A DNA stretch of 64,000 bases from Armatimonadota bacterium (GTDB taxonomy: Bacteria; Armatimonadota; Fimbriimonadia; Fimbriimonadales; GBS-DC). The notes under the pieces are model-generated. The model worked only from the letters and a program-made list of their open reading frames with translations, was not told the origin of the DNA and searched no databases. Positions 52,233 through 60,260 of this stretch are shown here, piece by piece; the first letter of the stretch is position 1; each line of letters opens with the position of its first letter. The translations under genes were made by a program, and so were the position numbers. The stretch covers positions 23,150 to 87,149 of the forward strand of contig JABWCR010000009.1 in NCBI GenBank assembly GCA_013359125.1, given 5' to 3'.

Positions 52233-53657
52233 CTATCCCTCGCAGCCGAGGCCGAAGTTGTGGAGGAGCTCTTCTAAGTCCCTCCCGTCGACAATGCCGT
52301 CGGCGTTCAGGTCGAGCGAGGGGTCGGCCGTGCCGTAGCCTTCCAGCAGTTTGGCCAGGTCGGCGTCGTCGATGCATTCGTCGCCGTTCACGTCCCCCTC
52401 GCTAAAGACGGGGAGGATTTTGTACTTGGAGAGGGGAGCGGGGGCGGAGGAGCCGTAGGACATGATGTAGAGATGGCCGCGGTCGTATGTTGACCAGGAC
52501 ACAAGGGCGGATACGGTCAACCATTGGTGCCAGACGGGCCTGAGGTTTCGATCCAATTTGAGCGCCATCTGCCGAAGATTCGCGAAGTTGCCGTCGTAGC
52601 CCACGCCGATGCAATATACTGCGCCGCGGGCGTCGCTTAGAAACAGGCCGTAACCCTCCCGTTGATGAATACCGGGCAACGGCAAGGGTTGGCCGCGGAC
52701 GACCTGTCCCGTCTCCTTATCAATGTGCAACAGGACGCGAAACCCGCTTTGGTCGTTCCAGACCGCCATCAGGCGGTCGAGCGGATCGAACCACACGCGA
52801 AAGCTGGAGGCCGAGAGCGAATCGGTCGGCTCGAAGGAAGTGTGCCACAACTGCCCCGCATAGGCGTCGAAGCCAAATAGGTGGTTGCGCCAGCCGTCCG
52901 GCCCTAGGGCAAACAGTCCGGCATAGACCTCGTGAGAGTTGCGAAGAGCCAGCATGCTGCTCCCTGCAGCGCCTTCGATCGAATCGGGCAGCAAGGCTTG
53001 AGAGTTCAGAAGTGTGCCATTATGATCATAGACGACCAAGTAAGGAAAGGTTCTACTGTTGACGTAGGCTCGCGGAATCCTCGCGATGATGGAGTCCGTC
53101 GTTCTGCCTCCTCCGCCCAAGTAGATGAGAGCGGTCAAGGGCCGATAGTCTCGGCGCCAGCGCACGTTCAAATCGTGATCGATCGAGAGCGTAATGATGC
53201 GCAGGTTCCACCAACTGGTCATCAGAGCCAAGGTGTCGTTCGGTCCGCGCCTGACTTCGACTGTGTCAGGATTGGTGTCGGGCACGAACAGGGATCGAAT
53301 GTATTCGCCGGACGGCGATCGCTTCAGCACAACCGTGCCCAAAGCGCCGCCGACTCTATAGGATCCTGCCGTTACAAAGGAATCGTCGGGCAAGACGACG
53401 ATCGTCGACAGGTTGCCTCCGCTGCCAATGCTTATCAAGCGAGCCCACAATAGGCGGCCGGACGGAGCGACCTTCGCCATTATCACCGAACTCGAGTAAT
53501 TGGCCGAGCCGACGAGAAGCAGATTGCCTGCGCGGTCGAACGCTCCGTCTTCGATGATGGTGCCGCTGCCGGAAGGGGGCGCGTGCCATTGAAGTCTCAG
53601 TTGGGCGTTCGCGACGCCGACTGAAAGAAGGACCAAACAAGCGAAAACTCGGATCAT
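52233..53657 (-). CDS. Secreted beta-propeller-like protein with dockerin-like tail
   Basis: 474 residues from ATG 53657, chosen for its signal peptide (MIRVFACLVLLSVGVANAQ); a GTG at 53684 is the alternative. The body has repeated strand patterns of the delta-60/PQQ-like propeller kind (GAFDRAGNLLLVGSANYSSS, VLPDDSFVTAGSYR, WFDPLDRLMAVWNDQSG, LSDARGAVYCIGVGYDGNF). C-terminal dockerin-like pair: GDVNGDECIDDADLAKLL and LDLNADGIVDGRDLEELL. No catalytic residues recognised. Follows the copper-oxidase-like gene in the same direction, 61 bases later. Confidence 0.75.
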   Translation of the reverse strand: MIRVFACLVLLSVGVANAQLRLQWHAPPSGSGTIIEDGAFDRAGNLLLVGSANYSSSVIMAKVAPSGRLLWARLISIGSGGNLSTIVVLPDDSFVTAGSYRVGGALGTVVLKRSPSGEYIRSLFVPDTNPDTVEVRRGPNDTLALMTSWWNLRIITLSIDHDLNVRWRRDYRPLTALIYLGGGGRTTDSIIARIPRAYVNSRTFPYLVVYDHNGTLLNSQALLPDSIEGAAGSSMLALRNSHEVYAGLFALGPDGWRNHLFGFDAYAGQLWHTSFEPTDSLSASSFRVWFDPLDRLMAVWNDQSGFRVLLHIDKETGQVVRGQPLPLPGIHQREGYGLFLSDARGAVYCIGVGYDGNFANLRQMALKLDRNLRPVWHQWLTVSALVSWSTYDRGHLYIMSYGSSAPAPLSKYKILPVFSEGDVNGDECIDDADLAKLLEGYGTADPSLDLNADGIVDGRDLEELLHNFGLGCEG

Positions 53658-53718
53658 GATCGCATTCCCATTGTTTGCGGACACCGGGGGCGGCGAAAGC
53701 CGCCTCCAAGCCAGTTCG

Positions 53719-56667
53719 TCATCGGTCTCCCCGGCGGCCTAGGTTGCGCAGCGCGATCTCGACGTCGGCGGCGTCGACCTGGCCGTCCTTGTTCAGATCG
53801 GCTTGCAGAAACTCGCCGTTTCGACGGTCGCTCTGTCTGCCGATCTGGGCGGTCGCCAGCGCAAGGTCGGCCGAATCGACGACGTCGTCGCCGTTAGCGT
53901 CGCCCGAACGGAGCGCCACGAAGGCGCGAGCGCCCGGACCCAGATCGGCCTCGAACCGCTTGCCTAGATAGCCCTGCTGGGGCGGAATGTAGAACTCGTA
54001 GCGGCCCGTCGGCAGCGTCGAATAGAGCGGCGATCGCGCCAAGCCGTCCGGACCGACGCCCGTGATCGACAGGCGGTAGACCCGGAGCAAGAGGCCGCTC
54101 GCGCGGTCGCGCGCTTGAACTTCCACGGGCGGCATGGACAGTTCGCGCCATGCCGGCGCGTCAAGCGCCTCTTCCTCGGTCAGTTCGGACTCGCCTTCAG
54201 AGCCTTCGAACTGAAACTCCATCTCGCCGGGCTCCTCGATATCGCACTGAGGAAAAACGACCGGCTTCGCGCGGACCCACGTCGCAATCGAGGGCACGCC
54301 CGCCGTGTCGACCAAAAACAGCATGTACCATCCCGGCGGCGCGACGTGAGGCGACCAAGGCATCGTAACCGTCAGCGTGCCGGACGAGTCTTGCGAGCCC
54401 GTGGAAGGCGAGAAGTTCAGCCGCACCAGTCGCTGGTCGAAGTCGACCGAATGGGTCACCGAGCCGGGTCGAACCAGGTGCGCCGACTGAATCTGTCGGC
54501 CGCTCGGCAGCGCATAGCTCACGCCGATCGTTTGGCCGTAATCCGCCTCTTCCAGCGTTTGGGCCGTGATCCGAGGGCGGTCCGTCGAGTCGTCGATCCG
54601 AACGTGCTGGCCTTCGACCACCTTGAACAGGTAGGGCGGCGAAAAGATTGTCGGATAGAGATTGCGCGCGCGGCGATGACGATCCCGGGGATCGACTCCG
54701 CCCGGCCAGGGCGCCCCAGTGTTCCAATAGGCATCATCGCCCTCGTGCGAGTCCATGTCCGTGCCCGTCGCTAAAATTCGACCGTCGGGCAACAGGATCA
54801 TGGTGGAATGGTACATCCGGGCGCCGTCGGGAGTTAGAAGTCCTCGGTTGTAATCGTTCGCATGGGTCTCGTTATGAAGGGGGAAAGTCTGGTCGATGTC
54901 CGCGTTCGACATCGGCTCCATCGCGCTCCACGTCGCCCCGGTCCAACCTCCGCCCGAAACGCTCGGCTTGACGAGATCGGACTCGTATCGAACGTGCTGA
55001 CCCATCTGCCATGCGCAGCCGGCGTCGTTGGCATGCTTCATGCCGCCGCCCACGAACAGATCGCCCGTGGGCAAGAGGACCGCGCTGGGATACTTGGCGC
55101 CCGGACGGCCTGGCGGGAAGGAACCCATCGGCGCGGAAGCGGTCTTTGTATGGTGAGAGCCCGCATGATCCGCGCTGTGCTCGTACGTGTAGACTCTGGC
55201 GAAGTCGTCTCCGGCGTGGGGCGCGCAGGCCTGGTTTCCGCCAATCCGTGCGACTTGGTTAAGCGTCTGGCCTGCGACGCTCTGTGGGTTGGACGAGCCG
55301 TCTCTGCGCGGTAGCAGCACGGTCGCCAAGCCGCTCCGCGTGATCGTCGGATAGGCGGTTTCGCCCGGGCCGTTGCCGACCTTTCGCTTCCAGTCCCATG
55401 CGCTCTGCTCCGGCGCGCACCCTGGAACTTTCTGATGGGAGTTGAGCACGTAGACGGGATAGAGCGGGCCGTTGTAGGTCGCTCGGGAGGTCGCTTGACC
55501 CTGGCCGTCCAGGAAGCTGACCAGGTGAAGCCGAGGATACTCGTTGCCCAGCGCGGGCCGCTCGTCGTTGACGTTAAAGTTTGTAAACCAGTGCGGCGGC
55601 GAGCACGAGTCGTCCTTGTCGAGGAAGTAAGTCGTCAGTTGGTTCGTGTGAGGATGGTAAAGGTCGTAGTTTCTGGTGAAGCGAGGCTTGCCGGTTGTTT
55701 GATCGACGCAGTAGAACGAGCCTCCAGTATTGTCGATGCCGCCGACAACGAGCGCCGAGCCGTCCTGCAAGAGGAGCGGCGAGGCGTACCATCGCTTTTC
55801 GGACATGGTCGGAAGAGTATCCGGCGACGGCGCCGCCGAACCTTTCCAGCCGGCTTGATTCAGGTAGTTGTTCGTCGATGAGAAGTTTCGCCACTGCTCG
55901 ACATTGTAAGCAAAGAGGGAATAGAGCCCGTGCGTGGGTTCGTTATGCCCCGGCGGATGGTAGCTGCCGCCCGCCACAAAGAGTCTGCCGTCGTCGAGAA
56001 CCGTGTGGCCGCTGCAGAAGAGATTAGAGGACCAGGCGAATGCTTGAAACTCCGAGTGGTTCTCGACTTGCCAATCCCTCGAATAGCCGATGAATCCAAA
56101 CATATGGCGCTGGGCAGCGTTTGGATAGAGCGCTTTGTCCCAAGCATGCCGCCACAAGAGGTGGGCGTTCCAACTGTGGGTGTAGACGGTCATGGTCTCG
56201 AACGGCCTTGACTGATCCCCGCGACCGATGAGCATGACCGTTCCACGGCCCTCTTGCTGGCCGCCCGATTCGGGCAAAGTCAGCCTGCCGGGCAAAAGCA
56301 CGGCGTGCACGCCGAAGGTGTCTCGAATCTCTCGCGCGCGCTCGCGAGCGCCGGCCAAACTGACGCTCTCGGCCGATTCAAAGTCGCGAAAGGGGCTTGA
56401 GGCGTCGTTGTACGGCGCGAACAAGGAGGTCGTGAAGCCCCAGTGGTGCTCGCGCCACCTGACCGGGCGCGGATTGAGGGTCGTGCCTTCCATGTAGTCG
56501 AAGGGCGAGTTGTAGTAGCCGTGATAGAGAAAGTCCCACTTGCCCGTCGTGCCGTACAGGTTTTGCCCAGGGGCTTGAGGGGGCTGGGAGAGGAAAAGAA
56601 CGGCAAGCGCACAGAGGACGGTCAGCTTAAGCCTCCGAGCGGTCGGAGCGCGATGATAAGCGCGCAA
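53719..56667 (-). CDS. Secreted copper radical oxidase (galactose/glyoxal oxidase-like) with dockerin-like tail
   Basis: 982 residues from TTG 56667, the only in-frame start that keeps the signal peptide (KLTVLCALAVLFLSQPPQAPGQ). A kelch-type propeller carries every active-site residue of galactose oxidase: Cys218 (NLFCSGHTVLDDGRLFVAGG) and Tyr294 (KRWYASPLLLQDG) for the thioether cofactor, Tyr619-His620 (RMYHSTMILLPDGR) and His739 (VTHSVDFDQRLVRL) for copper. A DUF1929-type C-domain (PPGWYMLFLVDTAGVPS) and an EF-hand pair (GDANGDDVVDSADLALAT, ADLNKDGQVDAADVEIAL) follow. Family members oxidise primary alcohols or aldehydes to give H2O2. The TTG has no ribosome-binding site; a strong AGGAGG-ATG at 56717 is out of frame because of a 5-bp repeat. 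Confidence 0.87.
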   Translation of the reverse strand: MRAYHRAPTARRLKLTVLCALAVLFLSQPPQAPGQNLYGTTGKWDFLYHGYYNSPFDYMEGTTLNPRPVRWREHHWGFTTSLFAPYNDASSPFRDFESAESVSLAGARERAREIRDTFGVHAVLLPGRLTLPESGGQQEGRGTVMLIGRGDQSRPFETMTVYTHSWNAHLLWRHAWDKALYPNAAQRHMFGFIGYSRDWQVENHSEFQAFAWSSNLFCSGHTVLDDGRLFVAGGSYHPPGHNEPTHGLYSLFAYNVEQWRNFSSTNNYLNQAGWKGSAAPSPDTLPTMSEKRWYASPLLLQDGSALVVGGIDNTGGSFYCVDQTTGKPRFTRNYDLYHPHTNQLTTYFLDKDDSCSPPHWFTNFNVNDERPALGNEYPRLHLVSFLDGQGQATSRATYNGPLYPVYVLNSHQKVPGCAPEQSAWDWKRKVGNGPGETAYPTITRSGLATVLLPRRDGSSNPQSVAGQTLNQVARIGGNQACAPHAGDDFARVYTYEHSADHAGSHHTKTASAPMGSFPPGRPGAKYPSAVLLPTGDLFVGGGMKHANDAGCAWQMGQHVRYESDLVKPSVSGGGWTGATWSAMEPMSNADIDQTFPLHNETHANDYNRGLLTPDGARMYHSTMILLPDGRILATGTDMDSHEGDDAYWNTGAPWPGGVDPRDRHRRARNLYPTIFSPPYLFKVVEGQHVRIDDSTDRPRITAQTLEEADYGQTIGVSYALPSGRQIQSAHLVRPGSVTHSVDFDQRLVRLNFSPSTGSQDSSGTLTVTMPWSPHVAPPGWYMLFLVDTAGVPSIATWVRAKPVVFPQCDIEEPGEMEFQFEGSEGESELTEEEALDAPAWRELSMPPVEVQARDRASGLLLRVYRLSITGVGPDGLARSPLYSTLPTGRYEFYIPPQQGYLGKRFEADLGPGARAFVALRSGDANGDDVVDSADLALATAQIGRQSDRRNGEFLQADLNKDGQVDAADVEIALRNLGRRGDR

Positions 56668-56683
56668 AGACTGGTCGGAGGAT

Positions 56684-56703
56684 GCGTTGCGTTGCGTTGC
56701 GTT
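56684..56703 (-). repeat. Pentanucleotide tandem repeat (4 x GCGTT) at the copper-oxidase start
   Basis: Four perfect copies of GCGTT (AACGC on the coding strand), between an AGGAGG-ATG (56717) and the in-frame TTG (56667). With four copies the ATG is out of frame and terminates after 31 codons. With three it would be in frame with the enzyme. Confidence 0.9.
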
Positions 56704-56738
56704 GAAGACGTTAGCATGTCCAGAAACCTCCTGTTTAG

Positions 56739-56769
56739 ATTGTAACCCGATTCTTTCGATCCTGGTAAA
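56739..56769 (-). promoter_or_regulatory. Promoter of the copper radical oxidase gene
   Basis: On the minus strand: TTTACC, 19-bp spacer, TACAAT (56744-56739). Transcription would start near 56732, giving a short leader with AGGAGG at 56732-56727 and an ATG nine bases on at 56717. Confidence 0.5.
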
Positions 56770-56821
56770 GCTATTCCTTCTAACACTTTCTTGACATAAC
56801 CCAGCTCAGATCTAGCCTGGC

Positions 56822-56892
56822 TTTAAGCTTTTGTAAAGGTTCCTACGCAGAGCAACCCTTTAACGCGCCGTTAACGGTAGCGCCGGTAGGCT
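56822..56892 (+). promoter_or_regulatory. Direct-repeat activator box and -10 (site C)
   Basis: TTTAAGCT (56822) and GTAAAGGT (56833), then TTTAACGC (56859) and GTTAACGG (56870) with 11-bp period; nine bases later TAGGCT (56887-56892). Same layout as sites A and B. On the plus strand it would transcribe the 86-bp repeat at 56922 and then run antisense into der. It also lies upstream of the divergent copper-oxidase gene. Confidence 0.5.
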
Positions 56893-56921
56893 AAGAAGTG
56901 TGAACATAGAGAGAATTGAAT

Positions 56922-57007
56922 CCATGACTCGCCGCGGACACTCCTCGGCCCCGGCGCGTCCCTCCCCAAACTCTCCCTGGAACAGCCGCCAAGCTCCAGG
57001 GAGAGCC
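56922..57007. repeat. 86-bp intergenic repeat, copy 2
   Basis: 83/86 identical to 51859-51944 in the same orientation, including the perfect 11-bp stem. It ends four bases before the der stop codon and starts about 23 bases after the predicted start of the site C transcript. Confidence 0.9.
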
Positions 57008-57011
57008 CCAA

Positions 57012-58382
57012 TTATCCCTTCTTCTCGTGCGCGGGCCGGGCGATGATCTTTAATTGCGAACCGACATACGGATAGTGTCGCCGGATCGCGTTTTCTAAAT
57101 ACCTAATGTACGAAAAGTGCGCCAGCTCCTCGTCGTTCACAAACAGCACGATCGTTGGCGGTCGCACCGCAGGCATCGTCGCATAGTAAACCTTCAAAAT
57201 CCGCCCGCGCCTTGAGAGCGGTCGCTCGAATATCGCCTCTTGGATAATCGTGTTCAATTCGCCTGTGCCGATCCTAAAGGCCGCGGCGTCCGCCGCCTCC
57301 ATCGCCGTATCGAGCATCGCCCCAATGCCAGTGCGCTTTAGAGCCGAAACGAAGCAGACCGGCGCATAGGCAAACGACGGCGACTGCTCGCGCATCATCG
57401 TCGCAAAATCCTGCTTGACCGCGCTCCTCTTTCTTGGCTGGCCGTCCGGCGGCTCGATCAAGTCCCACTTGTTGACCGCCCATACGATCGCCTTGCCGCC
57501 GTCGTGCGCGTACTGCGCCACCCGTTTATCCCCGTGCGTGATCCCCTGTTGCCCGTCGATCACCACAACCGCCGCGTCCGCGCGCTGGATTGCTCGTTCT
57601 GCCCGCAACTGCGCGTAATACTCCAGCGTGCGCTGCACCTTGCCGGGCCTTTTCAAACCGGCAGTGTCGATCAATGTCAGGGACTGCCCTTTCCACTCAA
57701 AGGCCGTATCGACCGCATCTCGCGTCGTGCCCGGAATCTCCGATACGATCGCCCTCGCCTCGCCCAAAACCGCGTTCAGCAACGACGATTTTCCAACGTT
57801 CGGACGGCCAACGATCGCGATAGGCAGATTGTCGCTCAGGTCTTCTTCGAACGGCACTTCCGGCGCGCGCTCGAATATCGCGTCGAGAACTTCGGCCACC
57901 CCATGCCCGTGCATAGACGAGACAGGCATTGGAGCCCCAAGCCCCATCGCATGAAAGTCTGCCGCCACCATCGCCCATCGATCCGGGGCGTCCGCCTTGT
58001 TCACCAACAGCAACACCGGCTTTCGACCCTTGCGAAGCATATCGGCCACTTCCAGATCGGCCGGATGGATACCCTCCTTGCCGTCCACCAAGAAAAGGAT
58101 CAGATCGGCCTCGGAAATCGCGATCTCGGCCTGCACGCGCACCTGCTCGATCAAGGGATCGTCCTCGCCGAACAGGATGCCGCCCGTATCGATCACGCCG
58201 TAAGCCTTGTCCTGCCATTCCGCTTCGTGATAGAGCCGATCTCGGGTTACTCCCGGCGTATCCTCGACGATCGCCGCTCGCTTGCCGATCAGGCGGTTAA
58301 AAAGAGTGGACTTGCCCACGTTCGGGCGGCCCACAATCGCCACAACGGGCGGTCGCGTCTTGGCAGGGGCAGAGGTTTCCAT
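57012..58382 (-). CDS. der: Ribosome biogenesis GTPase Der (EngA)
   Basis: 456 residues from ATG 58382. Two tandem G domains, each with GRPNVGKS (VAIVGRPNVGKSTLFNRL and IAIVGRPNVGKSSLLNAV), DTPGVTRDR and DTAGL switch regions and NKAD/NKWD motifs, followed by the KH-like C-terminal domain (PTIVLFVNDEELAHFSYIRY). Required for 50S subunit maturation. The ATG overlaps the nadA stop (TAATG), so the pair are coupled; the longer frame to 58520 runs inside nadA and is not used. Confidence 0.95.
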   Translation of the reverse strand: METSAPAKTRPPVVAIVGRPNVGKSTLFNRLIGKRAAIVEDTPGVTRDRLYHEAEWQDKAYGVIDTGGILFGEDDPLIEQVRVQAEIAISEADLILFLVDGKEGIHPADLEVADMLRKGRKPVLLLVNKADAPDRWAMVAADFHAMGLGAPMPVSSMHGHGVAEVLDAIFERAPEVPFEEDLSDNLPIAIVGRPNVGKSSLLNAVLGEARAIVSEIPGTTRDAVDTAFEWKGQSLTLIDTAGLKRPGKVQRTLEYYAQLRAERAIQRADAAVVVIDGQQGITHGDKRVAQYAHDGGKAIVWAVNKWDLIEPPDGQPRKRSAVKQDFATMMREQSPSFAYAPVCFVSALKRTGIGAMLDTAMEAADAAAFRIGTGELNTIIQEAIFERPLSRRGRILKVYYATMPAVRPPTIVLFVNDEELAHFSYIRYLENAIRRHYPYVGSQLKIIARPAHEKKG

Positions 58383-59404
58383 TAGGCGGCGATCGATACC
58401 ATCCTTTCTATGGCCAGCCTCGCCTTGTCGGCGATCTCCTTCGGCACGGTAACCTCGTAAACGTCGTCCCTCAGCGATCGATAAAGCTTCGGCAGGTTGA
58501 TGGTCTTCATGTATTGGCAAATCGCATCGGCCTTAACCGGCAGAAAAGTCTTGCCCGGCGCCGCCTTTTGAAGCTGATGCAGGATGCCCACTTCGGTCGC
58601 GACCAGCGTAACCGGCTGGCTCGTCTCCTTGGCATGTCGCACCATTCCGCCCGTGCTCAGCACAAACGTCCGATCCTTGGGCAAGTCGCCTTCCGCCAGC
58701 GCCGTCATGCATTGCGACACGCAACCGCACTCGGGATGGATCAAAAAATCGGCGTCGGGATGCTTCTCCATCATCTCCATCACGCGCTCCGGTCGAAAGC
58801 CCGCATGGACATGGCACTCGCCCGGCCACAAATGCATCTTGCGGCCCGTAACCCTTTGCACATAGTATCCGAGGAACATATCGGGCAGGAACAGTATCTC
58901 CCTGTCCTCAGGAATCGATTGCACGACCTTGGCGGCGTTGCTCGATGTGCAGCAGTAATCCGACTCGGCCTTCACCTCGGCGTCGGTGTTGACGTAGGCC
59001 ACCACGACCGCGCCCGGATGCTCGGCCTTCCATGCCCGCAGCTGTTCCGCCGTGATCGTTGCCGCCAACGAACAGCCAGCCTCCAGATCGGGAATCAGCA
59101 CCCGCTTGTCCGGACACAAGACGGCCGCCGTCTCCGCCATAAAGTGCACGCCGCAGAACACGATCAGCCTCGCCTCCGTACGAGCAGCCTCTTGGCTCAG
59201 CTGCAACGAATCGCCCACGAAGTCGGCTATATCCTGAATATCTGGAATCTGGTAGTTGTGCGACAGAATCACCGCCTGCCGTTCGATTCTTAATGTGTTG
59301 ATGCGCTCGATCAACTCGTCCCGCGAAAGATGGGGGATATCGCTGTCTTCTTCGATGGCGCGCGAGGCCGCCGTGTAGAGAGGTCGCCCCGTCTCGGTTT
59401 TCAT
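58382..59404 (-). CDS. nadA: Quinolinate synthase
   Basis: 340 residues from ATG 59404 (GAGGAG upstream). Fe-S enzyme that condenses iminoaspartate with dihydroxyacetone phosphate in NAD synthesis. Three cluster-ligand regions are visible: IVFCGVHFMAETAAVLCPDK, DYCCTSSNAA and HPECGCVSQCM. AVILSHNYQIPDIQDIADFV and FLPDMFLGYYVQRVTG are also typical. No nadB or nadC is adjacent. It depends on Fe-S clusters, and the suf operon is next upstream in the same direction. Confidence 0.96.
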   Translation of the reverse strand: MKTETGRPLYTAASRAIEEDSDIPHLSRDELIERINTLRIERQAVILSHNYQIPDIQDIADFVGDSLQLSQEAARTEARLIVFCGVHFMAETAAVLCPDKRVLIPDLEAGCSLAATITAEQLRAWKAEHPGAVVVAYVNTDAEVKAESDYCCTSSNAAKVVQSIPEDREILFLPDMFLGYYVQRVTGRKMHLWPGECHVHAGFRPERVMEMMEKHPDADFLIHPECGCVSQCMTALAEGDLPKDRTFVLSTGGMVRHAKETSQPVTLVATEVGILHQLQKAAPGKTFLPVKADAICQYMKTINLPKLYRSLRDDVYEVTVPKEIADKARLAIERMVSIAA

Positions 59405-59494
59405 GATTCTCCTCGTGCTCTTTGCGACGAACAGCCCGGGCAATCCGAGCGGGGATGTTGTCCGCCGCGAATGTGGTTTACGCCTAATTCTACC

Positions 59495-59815
59495 CTAAAG
59501 CAGGCCCAACTCTAACTTCGCCTCGTCGGTCAACAGGTCGGGGGTCCAGGGCGGGTCCCAAACCAGTTCGACCACCACGTCCCGCACGCCCTCGACCTCT
59601 CGGACGTGCTGCTCCACCTCTCCCGGCAACGATCCGGCCACCGGACAGGCGGGCGTCGTCAGCGTCATCTGCACGTGCACGTCGCCCTCAGCCTTCACAT
59701 CCACGTCGTAGATCAACCCTAGGTCATAGATGTTGATCGGGATTTCGGGATCATAGATCTGATGCAGCGCTTCCACAACGTTGTTTCGCAATACGACGGT
59801 ATCTAATCCAGACAT
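59495..59815 (-). CDS. sufT: SufT-like MIP18/DUF59 family Fe-S maturation protein
   Basis: 106 residues with the MIP18 core: LHQIYDPEIPINIYDLGLIY, VHVQMTLTTPACPVAGSLPG (conserved Cys) and VVELVWDPPWTPDLLTDEAK. SufT-type proteins help mature Fe-S clusters or target them. Last gene of the suf run, four bases after sufU. Confidence 0.9.
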   Translation of the reverse strand: MSGLDTVVLRNNVVEALHQIYDPEIPINIYDLGLIYDVDVKAEGDVHVQMTLTTPACPVAGSLPGEVEQHVREVEGVRDVVVELVWDPPWTPDLLTDEAKLELGLL

Positions 59816-59819
59816 TCCT

Positions 59820-60260
59820 TTACTCCGTGGTTACCCGTTCGGTCTGATCATGGATCGCCGCCTGTAGCGCGTGCCAAGCCAGGCTGGCGCACTTGACCCG
59901 CGTCGGATAAGAACTGATGCCCCCGAAGGCCGCCAGTTTGCCCAGTTCCTCGCCATCCTCGCCAGTCGTGATCAGCCGGTGAAAAATGGCGAACAGCTGA
60001 TCCACTTCCGAGATCGCCTTGCCCTTCAATGCCTCGGTCATCATCGACGCCGAGGCCTTCGAAATGGCGCATCCGACCGATTCGAAACCGACCGCGCTCA
60101 AAGTCTCGCCGTCCACCTGGGCATAGACCGTTATCCGATCCCCGCACAATGGATTGTAGCCGTCCGCCCGACGGTTAAACTCGGCCAACCGGCCATAGTT
60201 GCGCGGCGTGCGATTGTGATCCAAGATGGTCTCTTGATAAAGCTCGTCAATCTCGTTCAT
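59820..60260 (-). CDS. sufU: SufU-type Fe-S assembly/sulfur-transfer protein
   Basis: 146 residues. The NifU-N/IscU fold with YQETILDHNRTPRNYG, NPLCGDRITVY, GCAISKASASMM and VKCASLAWHAL: three conserved cysteines plus the Asp that bind zinc. The insertion before the third Cys (GEDGEELGKLAAFGGISSYP) marks SufU rather than IscU. Its usual partner is the desulfurase SufS, which is missing from this operon. The ATG overlaps the sufD stop (TAATG). Confidence 0.92.
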   Translation of the reverse strand: MNEIDELYQETILDHNRTPRNYGRLAEFNRRADGYNPLCGDRITVYAQVDGETLSAVGFESVGCAISKASASMMTEALKGKAISEVDQLFAIFHRLITTGEDGEELGKLAAFGGISSYPTRVKCASLAWHALQAAIHDQTERVTTE

